From assembly GCF_009604455.1 (NCBI RefSeq), contig NZ_WEGL01000002.1, forward strand, positions 868,001 through 932,000: a DNA stretch of 64,000 bases. Direction: 5' to 3'. Made by a program: the position numbers and the translations under genes. Below the pieces are notes generated by a model that was not told the DNA's origin, ran no database searches, and saw only the letters and a program-made list of their open reading frames with translations. This DNA is from Streptomyces sp. RB17 (lineage in GTDB: Bacteria; Actinomycetota; Actinomycetes; Streptomycetales; Streptomycetaceae). Of this stretch, positions 7,887 through 15,442 are shown in pieces. Each line of letters begins with the position of its first letter. The first letter of the stretch is position 1.

Positions 7887-8717
7887 TCAGCTCTTGCGGG
7901 CCACCCCGCCGAACATCGCGACCTCCTCCGGCTCGGCGCCGTCCGCGTCCTCCGGGCGCCAGCGCGAGCAGGACACGACGCCTGGCTCCAGCAGCTCCAG
8001 ACCGTCGAAGAACCGGGCCACGTCCTCGGGAGTGCGCTGGGTCAGCTTCGGGGTGCCGTGCTCGTTCCAGAACTTCACCGCCTCGTCCACGTCCGGCATC
8101 GCCGGATGGGTGACGGTGTGCGACAGCACCAGGTGGCTGCCCGCCGGCAACCGGTCCGTCAACCGCCGCACCAGGCCGTACGGGTCCTCGTCGTCACCGA
8201 TGAAGATGACCACGCCGAGCAGCATCAGCCCCACCGGCTCGCTGAAGTCCAGCGTCTTCGCCGCGTGTTCGAGGATCGCGTCGACATTGCGCAGATCCTC
8301 GTCCAGATAGTCGGTACGGCCCTCGGGCGTGCTCGTCAGCAGGGCACGCGCGTGCGCGAGGACCAGCGGGTCGTTGTCGACGTACACGATCCGCGACTCC
8401 GGCGCGATCCGCTGGGCGACCTCGTGCGTGTTGTCCGCGGTGGGCAGCCCGGTGCCGATGTCCAGGAACTGCCGGATGCCCACCTCTCCGACCAGGTGAC
8501 GCACCGCACGGCCCAGGAACAGCCGGTCGGCGCGCGCGTACTCCCCGATACCGGGGTGCAGTTGGCGTATCTGGTCGCCGGCGGCGCGGTCGACCTCGTA
8601 GTTGTCCTTGCCGCCGAGCCAGTAGTTCCAGATCCGGGCGGTGTGCGGCTGGCTGGTGTTGATGCGGGCACGCAGCGACACGGCCACGTCGTCGGTGGCT
8701 GCCGGGTTGTCGGTCAC
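7887..8717 (-). CDS. SAM-dependent methyltransferase, DUF574 family
   Basis: This 276-residue protein belongs to the actinomycete DUF574 methyltransferase family. N-terminal features are PHTARIWNYWLGGKDNYEVDR, the family hallmark. The SAM-binding glycine-rich loop FLDIGTGLPT is at about residues 88-97, and YVDNDPLVLAHARALL includes the acidic residue expected to bind the ribose. The GTG start at 8717 has AGGAG nine bases upstream. Many Streptomyces carry numerous paralogues, whose substrates are unknown to me. It is divergent from the aminotransferase gene across 155 bp. Confidence 0.88.
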   Translation of the reverse strand: MTDNPAATDDVAVSLRARINTSQPHTARIWNYWLGGKDNYEVDRAAGDQIRQLHPGIGEYARADRLFLGRAVRHLVGEVGIRQFLDIGTGLPTADNTHEVAQRIAPESRIVYVDNDPLVLAHARALLTSTPEGRTDYLDEDLRNVDAILEHAAKTLDFSEPVGLMLLGVVIFIGDDEDPYGLVRRLTDRLPAGSHLVLSHTVTHPAMPDVDEAVKFWNEHGTPKLTQRTPEDVARFFDGLELLEPGVVSCSRWRPEDADGAEPEEVAMFGGVARKS

Positions 8718-8760
8718 GTGGGTCAGCTCCTGGGTACGGATGAGTTGCCGGACGATGGAT

Positions 8761-8780
8761 ACACCGTTCTACACCGTTCA
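8761..8780. promoter_or_regulatory. 10-bp tandem direct repeat in a divergent promoter
   Basis: ACACCGTTCT is immediately followed by ACACCGTTCA, one helical turn apart, between the divergent methyltransferase and aminotransferase starts. It is a candidate activator site; nothing else supports it. Confidence 0.3.
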
Positions 8781-8872
8781 AGACGCAATCCAGACGCTCG
8801 AGTTGATCTCCGCCGCACGCCCCGGCGATGACGACGTTCCCGCTCGCCCCACAGGCTCCTATCGTGAGCCCC

Positions 8873-10051
8873 ATGACCGACATCCCGCACACCACTCCCG
8901 GCGAACCCGACCCACTGCACTCCCTCGGCCTGGAGCAACTGCGCCGCCGTACGAGCATGAAATGGCGCACCTACCCCGAGGACGTGCTGCCGCTGTGGGT
9001 GGCCGAGATGGACGTACCCCTCGCCGGACCCGTCGTCCGCGCCGTGACCGACGCGCTGGCCCTCGGCGACAGTGGGTACCCCGCCGGCACCGCCTACGCC
9101 GAGGCGCTGTCCGCGTTCGCCGCCGAACGCTGGAACTGGGACGGGATCGCCGTCGAGCGCGCCGCGATCGTTCCGGACGTGATGCTCGGAGTGGTCGAGA
9201 TGCTCAAACTGGTCACCGGGCCCGGCGATCCGGTGATCGTCAACCCACCGGTGTACCCGCCGTTCTTCCAGTTCGTCACGCACATGGACCGCCGGGTGAC
9301 CGAAGCCCCGCTCGGCGCCGATCTGCGCATCGACCCGGCCGCTCTGGAGGAGGCCTTCCGCGAGGCGACCGCCGGTTCCGGCCGCGCCGCCTTCCTGCTG
9401 TGCAGCCCGCACAACCCCACCGGCACCGTGCACACCACCGACGAACTGGCCGCCGTCGCCGCCCTGGCCGAGCGGTACGGCGTCCGGGTCGTCGCGGACG
9501 AGATCCACGCCCCCCTCGTCGCCCCCGGCGTCACCTTCGTGCCGTACCTGAGCGTGCCGGGCGCCGAACGCGGCCTGTCCCTGATGTCGGCCTCCAAGGG
9601 CTGGAACCTGGCCGGCCTCAAAGCCGCCGTCGCCCTCGCCGGGCCGAAGGCCGCCACCGACCTCGACCGACTGCCCGAGGAGGTCAGCCACGGCCCCAGC
9701 CACCTCGGCGTCATCGCCCACACCGCCGCCCTGCGCGAGGCCACCGGCTGGCTGGACGCCCTGCTGGCCGGACTGGAGGCCAACCGGAGCCTGCTCGCCG
9801 GCCTGCTCGCCGAGCACCTGCCCCGGGTCCGCCTGCACCCCGCCGAGGCCACCTATCTTGCCTGGCTCGACTGCCGTGACCTCGGCCTCGGCGACGACCC
9901 CGCGCAGGTCTTCCTCGACCGCGGGCGGGTCGCCCTCAGCTCGGGCCTGCCCTTCGGCACCGGCGGCGCGGGTCACGTACGGCTGAACCTGGCGACCTCG
10001 CCCGACATCCTCACGGAGGGGGTACGGCGGATGGCCGTGGCCCTGGAGTGA
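8873..10051 (+). CDS. MalY/PatB-type PLP-dependent aminotransferase or C-S lyase
   Basis: This fold-type I PLP enzyme of 392 residues has the family start RRRTSMKWR, in which the conserved KW near the N-terminus is typical of MalY/PatB cystathionine beta-lyases, and then [14 protein letters not shown]-binding features are [17 protein letters not shown] (Asp) and [12 protein letters not shown], where the lysine binds PLP. A likely activity is C-S bond cleavage of cysteine conjugates or cystathionine. The ATG at 8873 is preferred because it begins just before the conserved region; only weak purine-rich sequence precedes it. It stands apart from other sulfur-metabolism genes. Confidence 0.88.
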   Translation: MTDIPHTTPGEPDPLHSLGLEQLRRRTSMKWRTYPEDVLPLWVAEMDVPLAGPVVRAVTDALALGDSGYPAGTAYAEALSAFAAERWNWDGIAVERAAIVPDVMLGVVEMLKLVTGPGDPVIVNPPVYPPFFQFVTHMDRRVTEAPLGADLRIDPAALEEAFREATAGSGRAAFLLCSPHNPTGTVHTTDELAAVAALAERYGVRVVADEIHAPLVAPGVTFVPYLSVPGAERGLSLMSASKGWNLAGLKAAVALAGPKAATDLDRLPEEVSHGPSHLGVIAHTAALREATGWLDALLAGLEANRSLLAGLLAEHLPRVRLHPAEATYLAWLDCRDLGLGDDPAQVFLDRGRVALSSGLPFGTGGAGHVRLNLATSPDILTEGVRRMAVALE

Positions 10052-10121
10052 CCGGGCGGGGTGCGGGAACGCGTGACCGAGCCGGTCTGCCGAGCGGGGG
10101 CGACCTCCTAGACTGCCGTGC

Positions 10122-10508
10122 ATGGACGACACGCGGCTGGACCGGCTCGGCTCCGGCAAGTACCTGCTGGTGACCAGCCATCGCAGGAACGGCACCCCGG
10201 TCGCCACCCCGGTGTGGGTGGTGCGCGACGGTGACACCCTCGGCGTCTGGACGGCCGCCGACAGCTTCAAGGTCAAGCGGATCCGCCGCCGCGCCGACGT
10301 CCTCGTAGGCCCCTGCGACCTGCGCGGCAACCCCACCGGCGACCAGGTGCCGGCCACCGCGGAGATCACCGACGCCGCCACCACCGCCCGGTACCGGGAC
10401 CTCATCGCCCGCAAGTACGGCATCGTCGGCCGCCTCACCCTGCTGGGCAGCCGGCTGCGGCGCGGGCTGGACGGGACGGTCGGGATCCGGGTCACCCTCG
10501 CGGAGTGA
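10122..10508 (+). CDS. PPOX-class (F420-type) oxidoreductase
   Basis: A 128-residue split-barrel flavin/deazaflavin-binding protein. Typical features are the start LGSGKYLLVTSHRRNGTPVA, the segment PVWVVRDGDTLGVWTAADSF and KVKRIRRRADVLVGPCDLRG. The C-terminus YGIVGRLTLLGSRLRRGLDG fits the subfamily annotated as PPOX-class F420-dependent oxidoreductases. The cofactor is inferred from the family, not visible directly. It starts with ATG at 10122 and converges with the FAD oxidoreductase gene downstream. Confidence 0.85.
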   Translation: MDDTRLDRLGSGKYLLVTSHRRNGTPVATPVWVVRDGDTLGVWTAADSFKVKRIRRRADVLVGPCDLRGNPTGDQVPATAEITDAATTARYRDLIARKYGIVGRLTLLGSRLRRGLDGTVGIRVTLAE

Positions 10509-10569
10509 GCGCCGACCGGAACGGAGCCTCTTCTCCGGCCCGGCAACGACATCCTGCCCTCCGGGCCGG

Positions 10570-11985
10570 TCAACCTGCCTGATCGCGAACGATGTTGACG
10601 TCGGCGCGCGCCTCGGTGTGCCAGGGAGACGGCGGCCGGCATCCGTCCAGCAGCTCGGTGGGCCGCCCGGTGGCCAACTCGTCCGCGACCAGCCGGCCGA
10701 TCACCGGCGCCAGCGTGACGGCGGAGTGTGCGACCACCACATACAACGAACAACCGGACGCCTCCGCACCGGCCGACGGACCCACCAACGGACCGACCAA
10801 CGGACCGACCAACGGACCGCCGGCGGGCATCGGCCGGTCCGCGACACGAGAGCCGACCACCGGGCACGCGTCCGCCCCGGCGAAGGCGGCCCGGAGCAGC
10901 GCGAGCGGCCTGGAGAACGGACTCGGGCTGTCGTCGTCCGGGGGATCGGCGGACACCCGGCCCGGTGGGTTCGGCGGGGGGGTCGGCGGAGCGGCCGCCG
11001 TGTCCGGCGGGCTGGTCGGGCAGTTCGCAGGTGGGGCTGCGGTGTCTGGTGGGTTCGGCGGTGCGGCCGCCGTGTCGGGTGGGTTTGTCGGGTGGCTTGC
11101 AGGTGCGGCTGCCGTGTCCCGCGGATTCATCGGGTGGTCCGAAGTCGCAGCTCCCGTGCCCTCCACGCCCGTCGAGTCGTCCACAGCGGCAACTGCCCTG
11201 TCCGGCAGGCCCATCCGGTCCTCCGGAGATGCCTTTCCCCGGTCCGGCAGGGTCATCAGCAGGTGGCCCGGCGTCACCTCGCGTACCTCGAACTCCGGTC
11301 CGGCGACGATGCCGCGAACCAGTCCGGGTGGCGCGGTGAGCCGGATCAGGCGGGCTGGGGACGCCGTCACCGGGAGCGGGATGCCCAAGGGCGCGGTCAG
11401 CGCGGGGACACCGGTGCCGGCGGCCAGGACGACGGTGGACGCCGGCAGGAAGCCGGCCGAGCATTCCATGTCCGTGACCCGGCCCCCGGACACCCGCAGG
11501 GACACCCCGGACACCCCGAGCACCACCCGGCCGCCGCGCGCAGGCAGCGCCCGTACCAGAGCCTCGGTGACCGCGACCGGATCGACACCGCCGTCCGACG
11601 GAATGTGCAGGGCCGACGGCGGGGGAGTGCGCAGCCGGGGTTCGAGCGTCCTGATCCGCTTTGGGCCCACCAGTTCCCCGGCCTCTTCCTGCCCCACAAG
11701 GTCCGCTGCCGCGGCCGGCCAGGTCAGGGAGCCGGTCCAGCGCACCCGCGCGTCCGGCAGCTCCGCCTCCAGCCGCCGCCAGTCCGCCAGGACCGAACCG
11801 CGTAAGCGGGCCGCGCCGCCGGGCCAGTGCCCGCCCGTCCCTCCGATCCACGCGAAGGAGTCACGCGTCACCCCCGCCGCCGGACGTGCCGCCTGCTCCA
11901 GCAGGGTGACCGGCACGCCCCGCCCGGCCAGGTGATACGCCACCGACGCCCCGAGCACCCCGGCGCCCACCACGACGACCGACAT
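10570..11985 (-). CDS. FAD-dependent (DAO-type) oxidoreductase with proline-rich repeat insertion
   Basis: This 471-residue glycine/D-amino-acid-oxidase-like flavoprotein begins with a Rossmann FAD motif VVVVGAGVLGASVAYHLA and ends with the family C-terminal block VVVAHSAVTLAPVIGRLVADEL. Between the substrate domain and this block, about residues 249-352 are replaced by low-complexity sequence built from NPPDTAAAPP-like repeats. Residues 389-401 read PLVGPLVGPLVGP. Relatives of about 370-390 residues lack such blocks, so the insertions look like recent repeat expansions in surface loops. The ATG at 11985 is preceded by GAGGTGG. The enzyme may still fold if the loops are exposed; substrate unknown. 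Confidence 0.8.
   Translation of the reverse strand: MSVVVVGAGVLGASVAYHLAGRGVPVTLLEQAARPAAGVTRDSFAWIGGTGGHWPGGAARLRGSVLADWRRLEAELPDARVRWTGSLTWPAAAADLVGQEEAGELVGPKRIRTLEPRLRTPPPSALHIPSDGGVDPVAVTEALVRALPARGGRVVLGVSGVSLRVSGGRVTDMECSAGFLPASTVVLAAGTGVPALTAPLGIPLPVTASPARLIRLTAPPGLVRGIVAGPEFEVREVTPGHLLMTLPDRGKASPEDRMGLPDRAVAAVDDSTGVEGTGAATSDHPMNPRDTAAAPASHPTNPPDTAAAPPNPPDTAAPPANCPTSPPDTAAAPPTPPPNPPGRVSADPPDDDSPSPFSRPLALLRAAFAGADACPVVGSRVADRPMPAGGPLVGPLVGPLVGPSAGAEASGCSLYVVVAHSAVTLAPVIGRLVADELATGRPTELLDGCRPPSPWHTEARADVNIVRDQAG
10776..10822. repeat. 12-bp tandem repeat inside the FAD oxidoreductase gene
   Basis: The unit GGACCGACCAAC is repeated about four times and encodes (minus strand) the VGPL repeats of the oxidoreductase. 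Copies are nearly identical, which suggests recent expansion. Confidence 0.75.
10950..11163. repeat. Degenerate GC-rich repeat encoding NPPDTAAAPP units
   Basis: On the plus strand, variants of GGTGGGTTCGGCGGTGCGGC and GCCGTGTC recur in phase with codons. On the minus strand they encode PPDTAA/PPNPPDTAAPP units within the oxidoreductase. The texture resembles the Gly/Ala-coding repeats at 18.7-19.4 kb. Confidence 0.65.
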
Positions 11986-12174
11986 CAAACCACCTCGTTG
12001 TCCGGCGACTTGAAGCTGGCGCGCCCATCACCCGGACCGCACACCCACCCACTGTCTCATCCGCGACCGGACGCCGTACGGAGTTGGTCCCGGGGCCGGG
12101 GCGCCGGTGAGGGCGCCCGCCGCCCACCGCGAGGTGCGGCGGCGCGGGTGCCGGAGCGTTGCGGCCCTGCGCCG

Positions 12175-12594
12175 TCAGGTCCAGGCGCCCCGGTACGGCT
12201 CGTCCAGCAGCTGGAAGACCGGCTCGCCCCGCACCGGATCCTGGGCGGTGGACAGCCGGACCCGGTCGCCGCTGTGGATGCCGACCGGCGGGCCCATGAC
12301 CCGGCCCCGTACGACGAACCCCTCGGCCATCTCTATCAGCGAGACATTGCGTGCCGCGGGCGTGTTGCGGTGCACCACGGTGGAGTGCCGGACCGTCCCG
12401 ACACCCTCGCTGCGCTCGGTGCGCAGCTCGCTGCCCTGGCACACCGGACACAGCAGCCGGTGGTACATCGCGGTGCCGCACCAGGTGCAGCGCTGGAAGA
12501 CGATGGCGTCCCTGGTGTCCGCGTGGACGGGGTCGAGAACCCCCGCCGCGGAGCCGGCCGCCGGATGCGAGACGTTTGCTGAGTAGTGGTACAC
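12175..12594 (-). CDS. DUF35 Zn-ribbon/OB-fold protein
   Basis: A 139-residue protein with a rubredoxin-like zinc ribbon, CTWCGTAMYHRLLCPVCQG (four cysteines), followed by an OB-fold (GTVRHSTVVHRNTPAARNVS, then IEMAEGFVVRGRVMG). DUF35 proteins usually partner thiolases or acyl-CoA hydratases in steroid or acyl-CoA metabolism, but no such gene is next to it. The GTG at 12594 has GGGAG nine bases upstream. A TetR-type palindrome at 12695-12709 sits in its promoter and recurs before the upstream tetR-like gene, so that regulator probably controls it. Confidence 0.85.
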   Translation of the reverse strand: MYHYSANVSHPAAGSAAGVLDPVHADTRDAIVFQRCTWCGTAMYHRLLCPVCQGSELRTERSEGVGTVRHSTVVHRNTPAARNVSLIEMAEGFVVRGRVMGPPVGIHSGDRVRLSTAQDPVRGEPVFQLLDEPYRGAWT

Positions 12595-12694
12595 GCTGGT
12601 CAACTCCCTGCGCTCGGCCGGAATCCCGCGTGTCCGGCGCGCACCGGGCACACGCGTGCGCGGCGGCCGTGCCACCGTGCACGCCGACAGAGTA

Positions 12695-12709
12695 TGGCAC
12701 TCAGTGTCA
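12695..12709. promoter_or_regulatory. TetR-type operator upstream of the DUF35 gene
   Basis: TGGCACTCAGTGTCA is a 15-bp palindrome with one mismatch (TGGCACT / AGTGTCA about a central C). It shares its core with TGACACTCAGTGCAG at 13534-13548. Confidence 0.6.
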
Positions 12710-12755
12710 CTGGTAAAGGCACTGCGTACCCCCAATGTGTAAAAGTGGGGGTGCC

Positions 12756-13502
12756 TCAGGTGCGGCCGAGTGCCGCCTCCAGCTCCTGCACCGCCCGCCA
12801 CAGCGGGGCGTCCCGGCGGGTGACCAGCACCACCACGTCGTGGGAGCCGCCCTCCGCCCCGCCGCCCGCCCACGGACCGGTCCGGGCGGGCGCCGCGACG
12901 GGCTCGGCCGTGTGCGCGAACGCCCGCTGCACATATCCCAGCGCGTGGTCCACGGCCGCACCCGCGTCGCCCAGGCCGTCCGAACGCAGCCAGGAACGCA
13001 GGGCGTTGTTGTGCGCGGCGACCACCGAGGCCGCGACGACATCCGCCCGCAGCGTCCCGTCGGGCCGGCCCGTGAACCGCCCGCGCAGGTACTCGGCGAG
13101 CGCGCGCTCGTAGCGCCACACCACCGACAGCTCGTAGGCCCGCAGACCCGGCACCTGCTTGGTGAGGCGGTAGCGCTGCACGGAGAACGTCGGGTTCTCC
13201 GCGTACATCCCCAGAACCAGCCGGGCCGCGTCGCACACTCGGCGCACCGGTTCGTGTTGCTCGTCGCTCGCGGCGAGGAAGGCGGTCATGTCGGCCAGGC
13301 AGCGCTCGTGGTCGGGGAAGACCACGTCCTCCTTGGAGGGGAAGTAGCGGAAGAACGAGCGCCGGCCGACCCCGGCGAGGGCCACGATGTCGTCCACGGT
13401 GGTCTGCTCGTACCCGCGTTCCAGGAAGAGCTGGAAGGCCGCCGCGACGAGGGCGTCGCGCATCGGCGGCTTCGCGGCCGGCGCCGCGCTGCTGGAGCTC
13501 AT
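12756..13502 (-). CDS. TetR-family transcriptional regulator
   Basis: A 248-residue regulator. The N-terminal helix-turn-helix is MRDALVAAAFQLFLERGYEQ then TTVDDIVALAGVGRRSFFRY and FPSKEDVVF (residues about 14-60). The C-terminal all-helical domain (YAENPTFSVQRYRLTKQVPG...ALRSWLRSDGLG) resembles the acyl-CoA/fatty-acid-responsive group. A short extra C-terminal tail VVVLVTRRDAPLWRAVQELE ends the protein. The ATG at 13502 lacks a Shine-Dalgarno sequence. The operator-like palindromes at 13534 and 12695 imply autoregulation and control of the downstream DUF35 gene. Confidence 0.88.
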   Translation of the reverse strand: MSSSSAAPAAKPPMRDALVAAAFQLFLERGYEQTTVDDIVALAGVGRRSFFRYFPSKEDVVFPDHERCLADMTAFLAASDEQHEPVRRVCDAARLVLGMYAENPTFSVQRYRLTKQVPGLRAYELSVVWRYERALAEYLRGRFTGRPDGTLRADVVAASVVAAHNNALRSWLRSDGLGDAGAAVDHALGYVQRAFAHTAEPVAAPARTGPWAGGGAEGGSHDVVVLVTRRDAPLWRAVQELEAALGRT

Positions 13503-13533
13503 GGAGGGGAACGTAGCAGCCGGACGAGCCTGG

Positions 13534-13548
13534 TGACACTCAGTGCAG
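13534..13548. promoter_or_regulatory. TetR-type operator upstream of the tetR-like gene
   Basis: TGACACTCAGTGCAG shares TGRCACTCAGTG with the 12695 site. A further half-site ACTGAGTGC is at 13570-13578, about 32 bp (three helical turns) from the centre of this one. Confidence 0.55.
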
Positions 13549-13785
13549 TCCGAGTGGGCGAGTGAGGGAACTGAGTGCTGTGAGGCGACTGTCGAACATC
13601 GGATCGATCGAATTGACTGGAATCGATCGCGCCCCGCCTGGCCGGCCGCCGCAGGCCCCGGCATCGGACCCGCCGCCCCGCGGCCGATCCGGCCCACCGG
13701 CGTCGCCGCACAGGCCTTCGCCGCGCTCGCCCGGCACCCGGACCGCCACTGGACCCTGGGCGGCCGGCCGTTCGCGGCCCGGCCG

Positions 13786-14423
13786 CACGCCGTGCTGTTC
13801 GCCATGGACGGCACCCTGGTCGACACCCCGCCGGGACGCCCCGCTGTGGCTGCGCACCGTGCGCGAGACGGCCCCCGGCATCGACGCGGACGACCTCTTC
13901 GCCGTACTCGGCCGCTCCGCCACCGACACCGCAGCCCACCTGCACACCCTCACCGGCACCGCCCCGGGCACGCTCGCCGCGGACATGGAGTCCCGCTTCC
14001 GCACGGCCGTCGAGCGGGAGGAGAAACCCTGCCCGGAGCACGGGAACTCCTCAGTCTCCTGGGTGAGTTCGGGATACCGGCAGCCCTTGCGCCGGCGTCC
14101 TCCCGGCCGGTGGTGGACGCTGTGCTGAAACCGCTCGCCACCGAGGGCGTCGACGCCTTCCGCACCACGATCGCCGCGGGCGAGACGGCCCGAACCGAGC
14201 CCGCTTCCGACCTGTATCCGGCAGCGGCCGCATCTCGGGCGTCGATCCCGCCGCATGTGTCGCCGTCGAGGGCTCACCCGCCGGTGTCGCCGGGCCGAGG
14301 CCGTGGGCTGCCGGGTGCTCGCCGTGCCGTCGTGCACGCCGATCGAGGCGGGACCCCGGCGCACGGTGCGCCGGGGCCGCATGAGCGTGGACGTCGGGGA
14401 GCTGGGGGCGGCCGGGCGGTGAG
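13786..14423 (+). pseudogene. HAD-superfamily phosphatase, multiply frameshifted
   Basis: A haloacid-dehalogenase-like hydrolase is readable only by changing frame several times. Motif I is AVLFAMDGTLVDTP at 13786-13830. The cap domain APLWLRTVRETAPGIDADDL..SATDTAAHLHTLTG lies in a second frame. Motif II/III-like LSLLGEFGIPAALAPASSRP and VVDAVLKPLATEGVDAFRTT are back in the first frame. CVAVEGSPAGVA followed by AEAVGCRVLAVPS, ending before the TGA at 14423, needs further shifts. At least three frame changes rule out one protein. Upstream DNA (13600-13785) looks coding-like but I do not recognise it. Confidence 0.7.
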
Positions 14424-14590
14424 GCCGCCGGCCCTCGGGCCAGGGTCCGGGCCGCGCAGCACGCAGGTCGGATCGTACAGAGGCCAGGGCCGGGAGCGGG
14501 AGCGGCCGTACCCCGGCGTAACCTTTCTGCACCTACTGCCGAAAACGGCCCCCCGCAGCCGGCACGCCGCACTGCCCCAGGAGACCCCCT

Positions 14591-15442
14591 ATGCCCGCCG
14601 CCCGCCCCCGCCTGCTCTACGTCACCGACCTGGCGTACGAGGCCCGCGGGCGCCGCTACTGCGACGAGGACATCTTCCTCACCTCCCGGCTGCGCGCCCG
14701 CTTCGACCTGGCCCTGTGCCATCCGCTGGACGCCACCGCGTTGCTGGACGCCTTCGACGCCGTGGTCGTCCGCAACAGCGGGCCCGTCCTCGGCTACCAG
14801 CGCGAGTACGACGCCTTCCGCGCACGTGCCCTCGCCACCGGCGCCCGCGTGTACAACCCGCTCACCGGCAGGGCGGACATGGCCGGCAAGCAGTACCTGC
14901 TCGACCTGAGCGCCGCGGGTTTCCCCGTCATACCGACGGTCGGCCGCGCCGAGGAGCTGCACCTGCTGCCGGCCGCCGAGCGGTACGTCGTCAAGCCCGT
15001 GCTCGGCGCCGACTCCCTCGGCCTGCGCACCGTGCCCGCACGCCAGGTCGCCGCGCTCGCCACCGGCCAGGTGCTGATCCAGCCCCGCGTCGACTTCGTC
15101 CACGAGGTGTCCTTCTACTTCGTCGACGACGACTTCCAGTACGCCCTGTACGCCCCCGACCCGGAGCGCCGCTGGGAGCTGAAGCCGTACGCGGCCACCG
15201 CCGCCGACCTGGAGTTCGCTCGGCGCTTCATCGACTGGAACGACCTCGGCCACGGCATCCAGCGCGTCGACGCCTGCCGCACTCGCGACGGCGGCCTGCT
15301 GCTGGTCGAACTGGAGGACCTGAACCCCTACCTGTCGCTGGATGCCCTCCCGGAGGAGGCCAGGGACGCCTTCGTCGCCGCGTTCACGGCGTCCCTGGGC
15401 CGGTTCGTGCAGGGAGCGCGGGGGGTGCTCAGCCCAGCCTGA
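14591..15442 (+). CDS. ATP-grasp-like protein (RimK/glutathione-synthetase type)
   Basis: This 283-residue protein has the layout of a small ATP-grasp ligase: an N-terminal pre-ATP-grasp domain (RLLYVTDLAYEARGRRYCDE), then YVVKPVLGADSLG (nucleotide-binding lysine and glycine loop), VLIQPRVDFVHEVSFYFVDD, and a metal-binding end LLVELEDLNPYLS. It could join a carboxylate to an amine; substrates unknown. AGGAG lies eight bases before the ATG. Its last 14 bp overlap the end of the convergent lyase gene. Confidence 0.75.
   Translation: MPAARPRLLYVTDLAYEARGRRYCDEDIFLTSRLRARFDLALCHPLDATALLDAFDAVVVRNSGPVLGYQREYDAFRARALATGARVYNPLTGRADMAGKQYLLDLSAAGFPVIPTVGRAEELHLLPAAERYVVKPVLGADSLGLRTVPARQVAALATGQVLIQPRVDFVHEVSFYFVDDDFQYALYAPDPERRWELKPYAATAADLEFARRFIDWNDLGHGIQRVDACRTRDGGLLLVELEDLNPYLSLDALPEEARDAFVAAFTASLGRFVQGARGVLSPA

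Noticed and set aside
7451..8310. Several overlapping ORFs in the repeat spacer as proteins
   Set aside because: Their translations are repeats of the DNA units in all frames, without ribosome binding sites or recognised domains.
14423..14590. Further coding after the HAD remnant
   Set aside because: No start with ribosome binding site until 14591 and no recognised motif.
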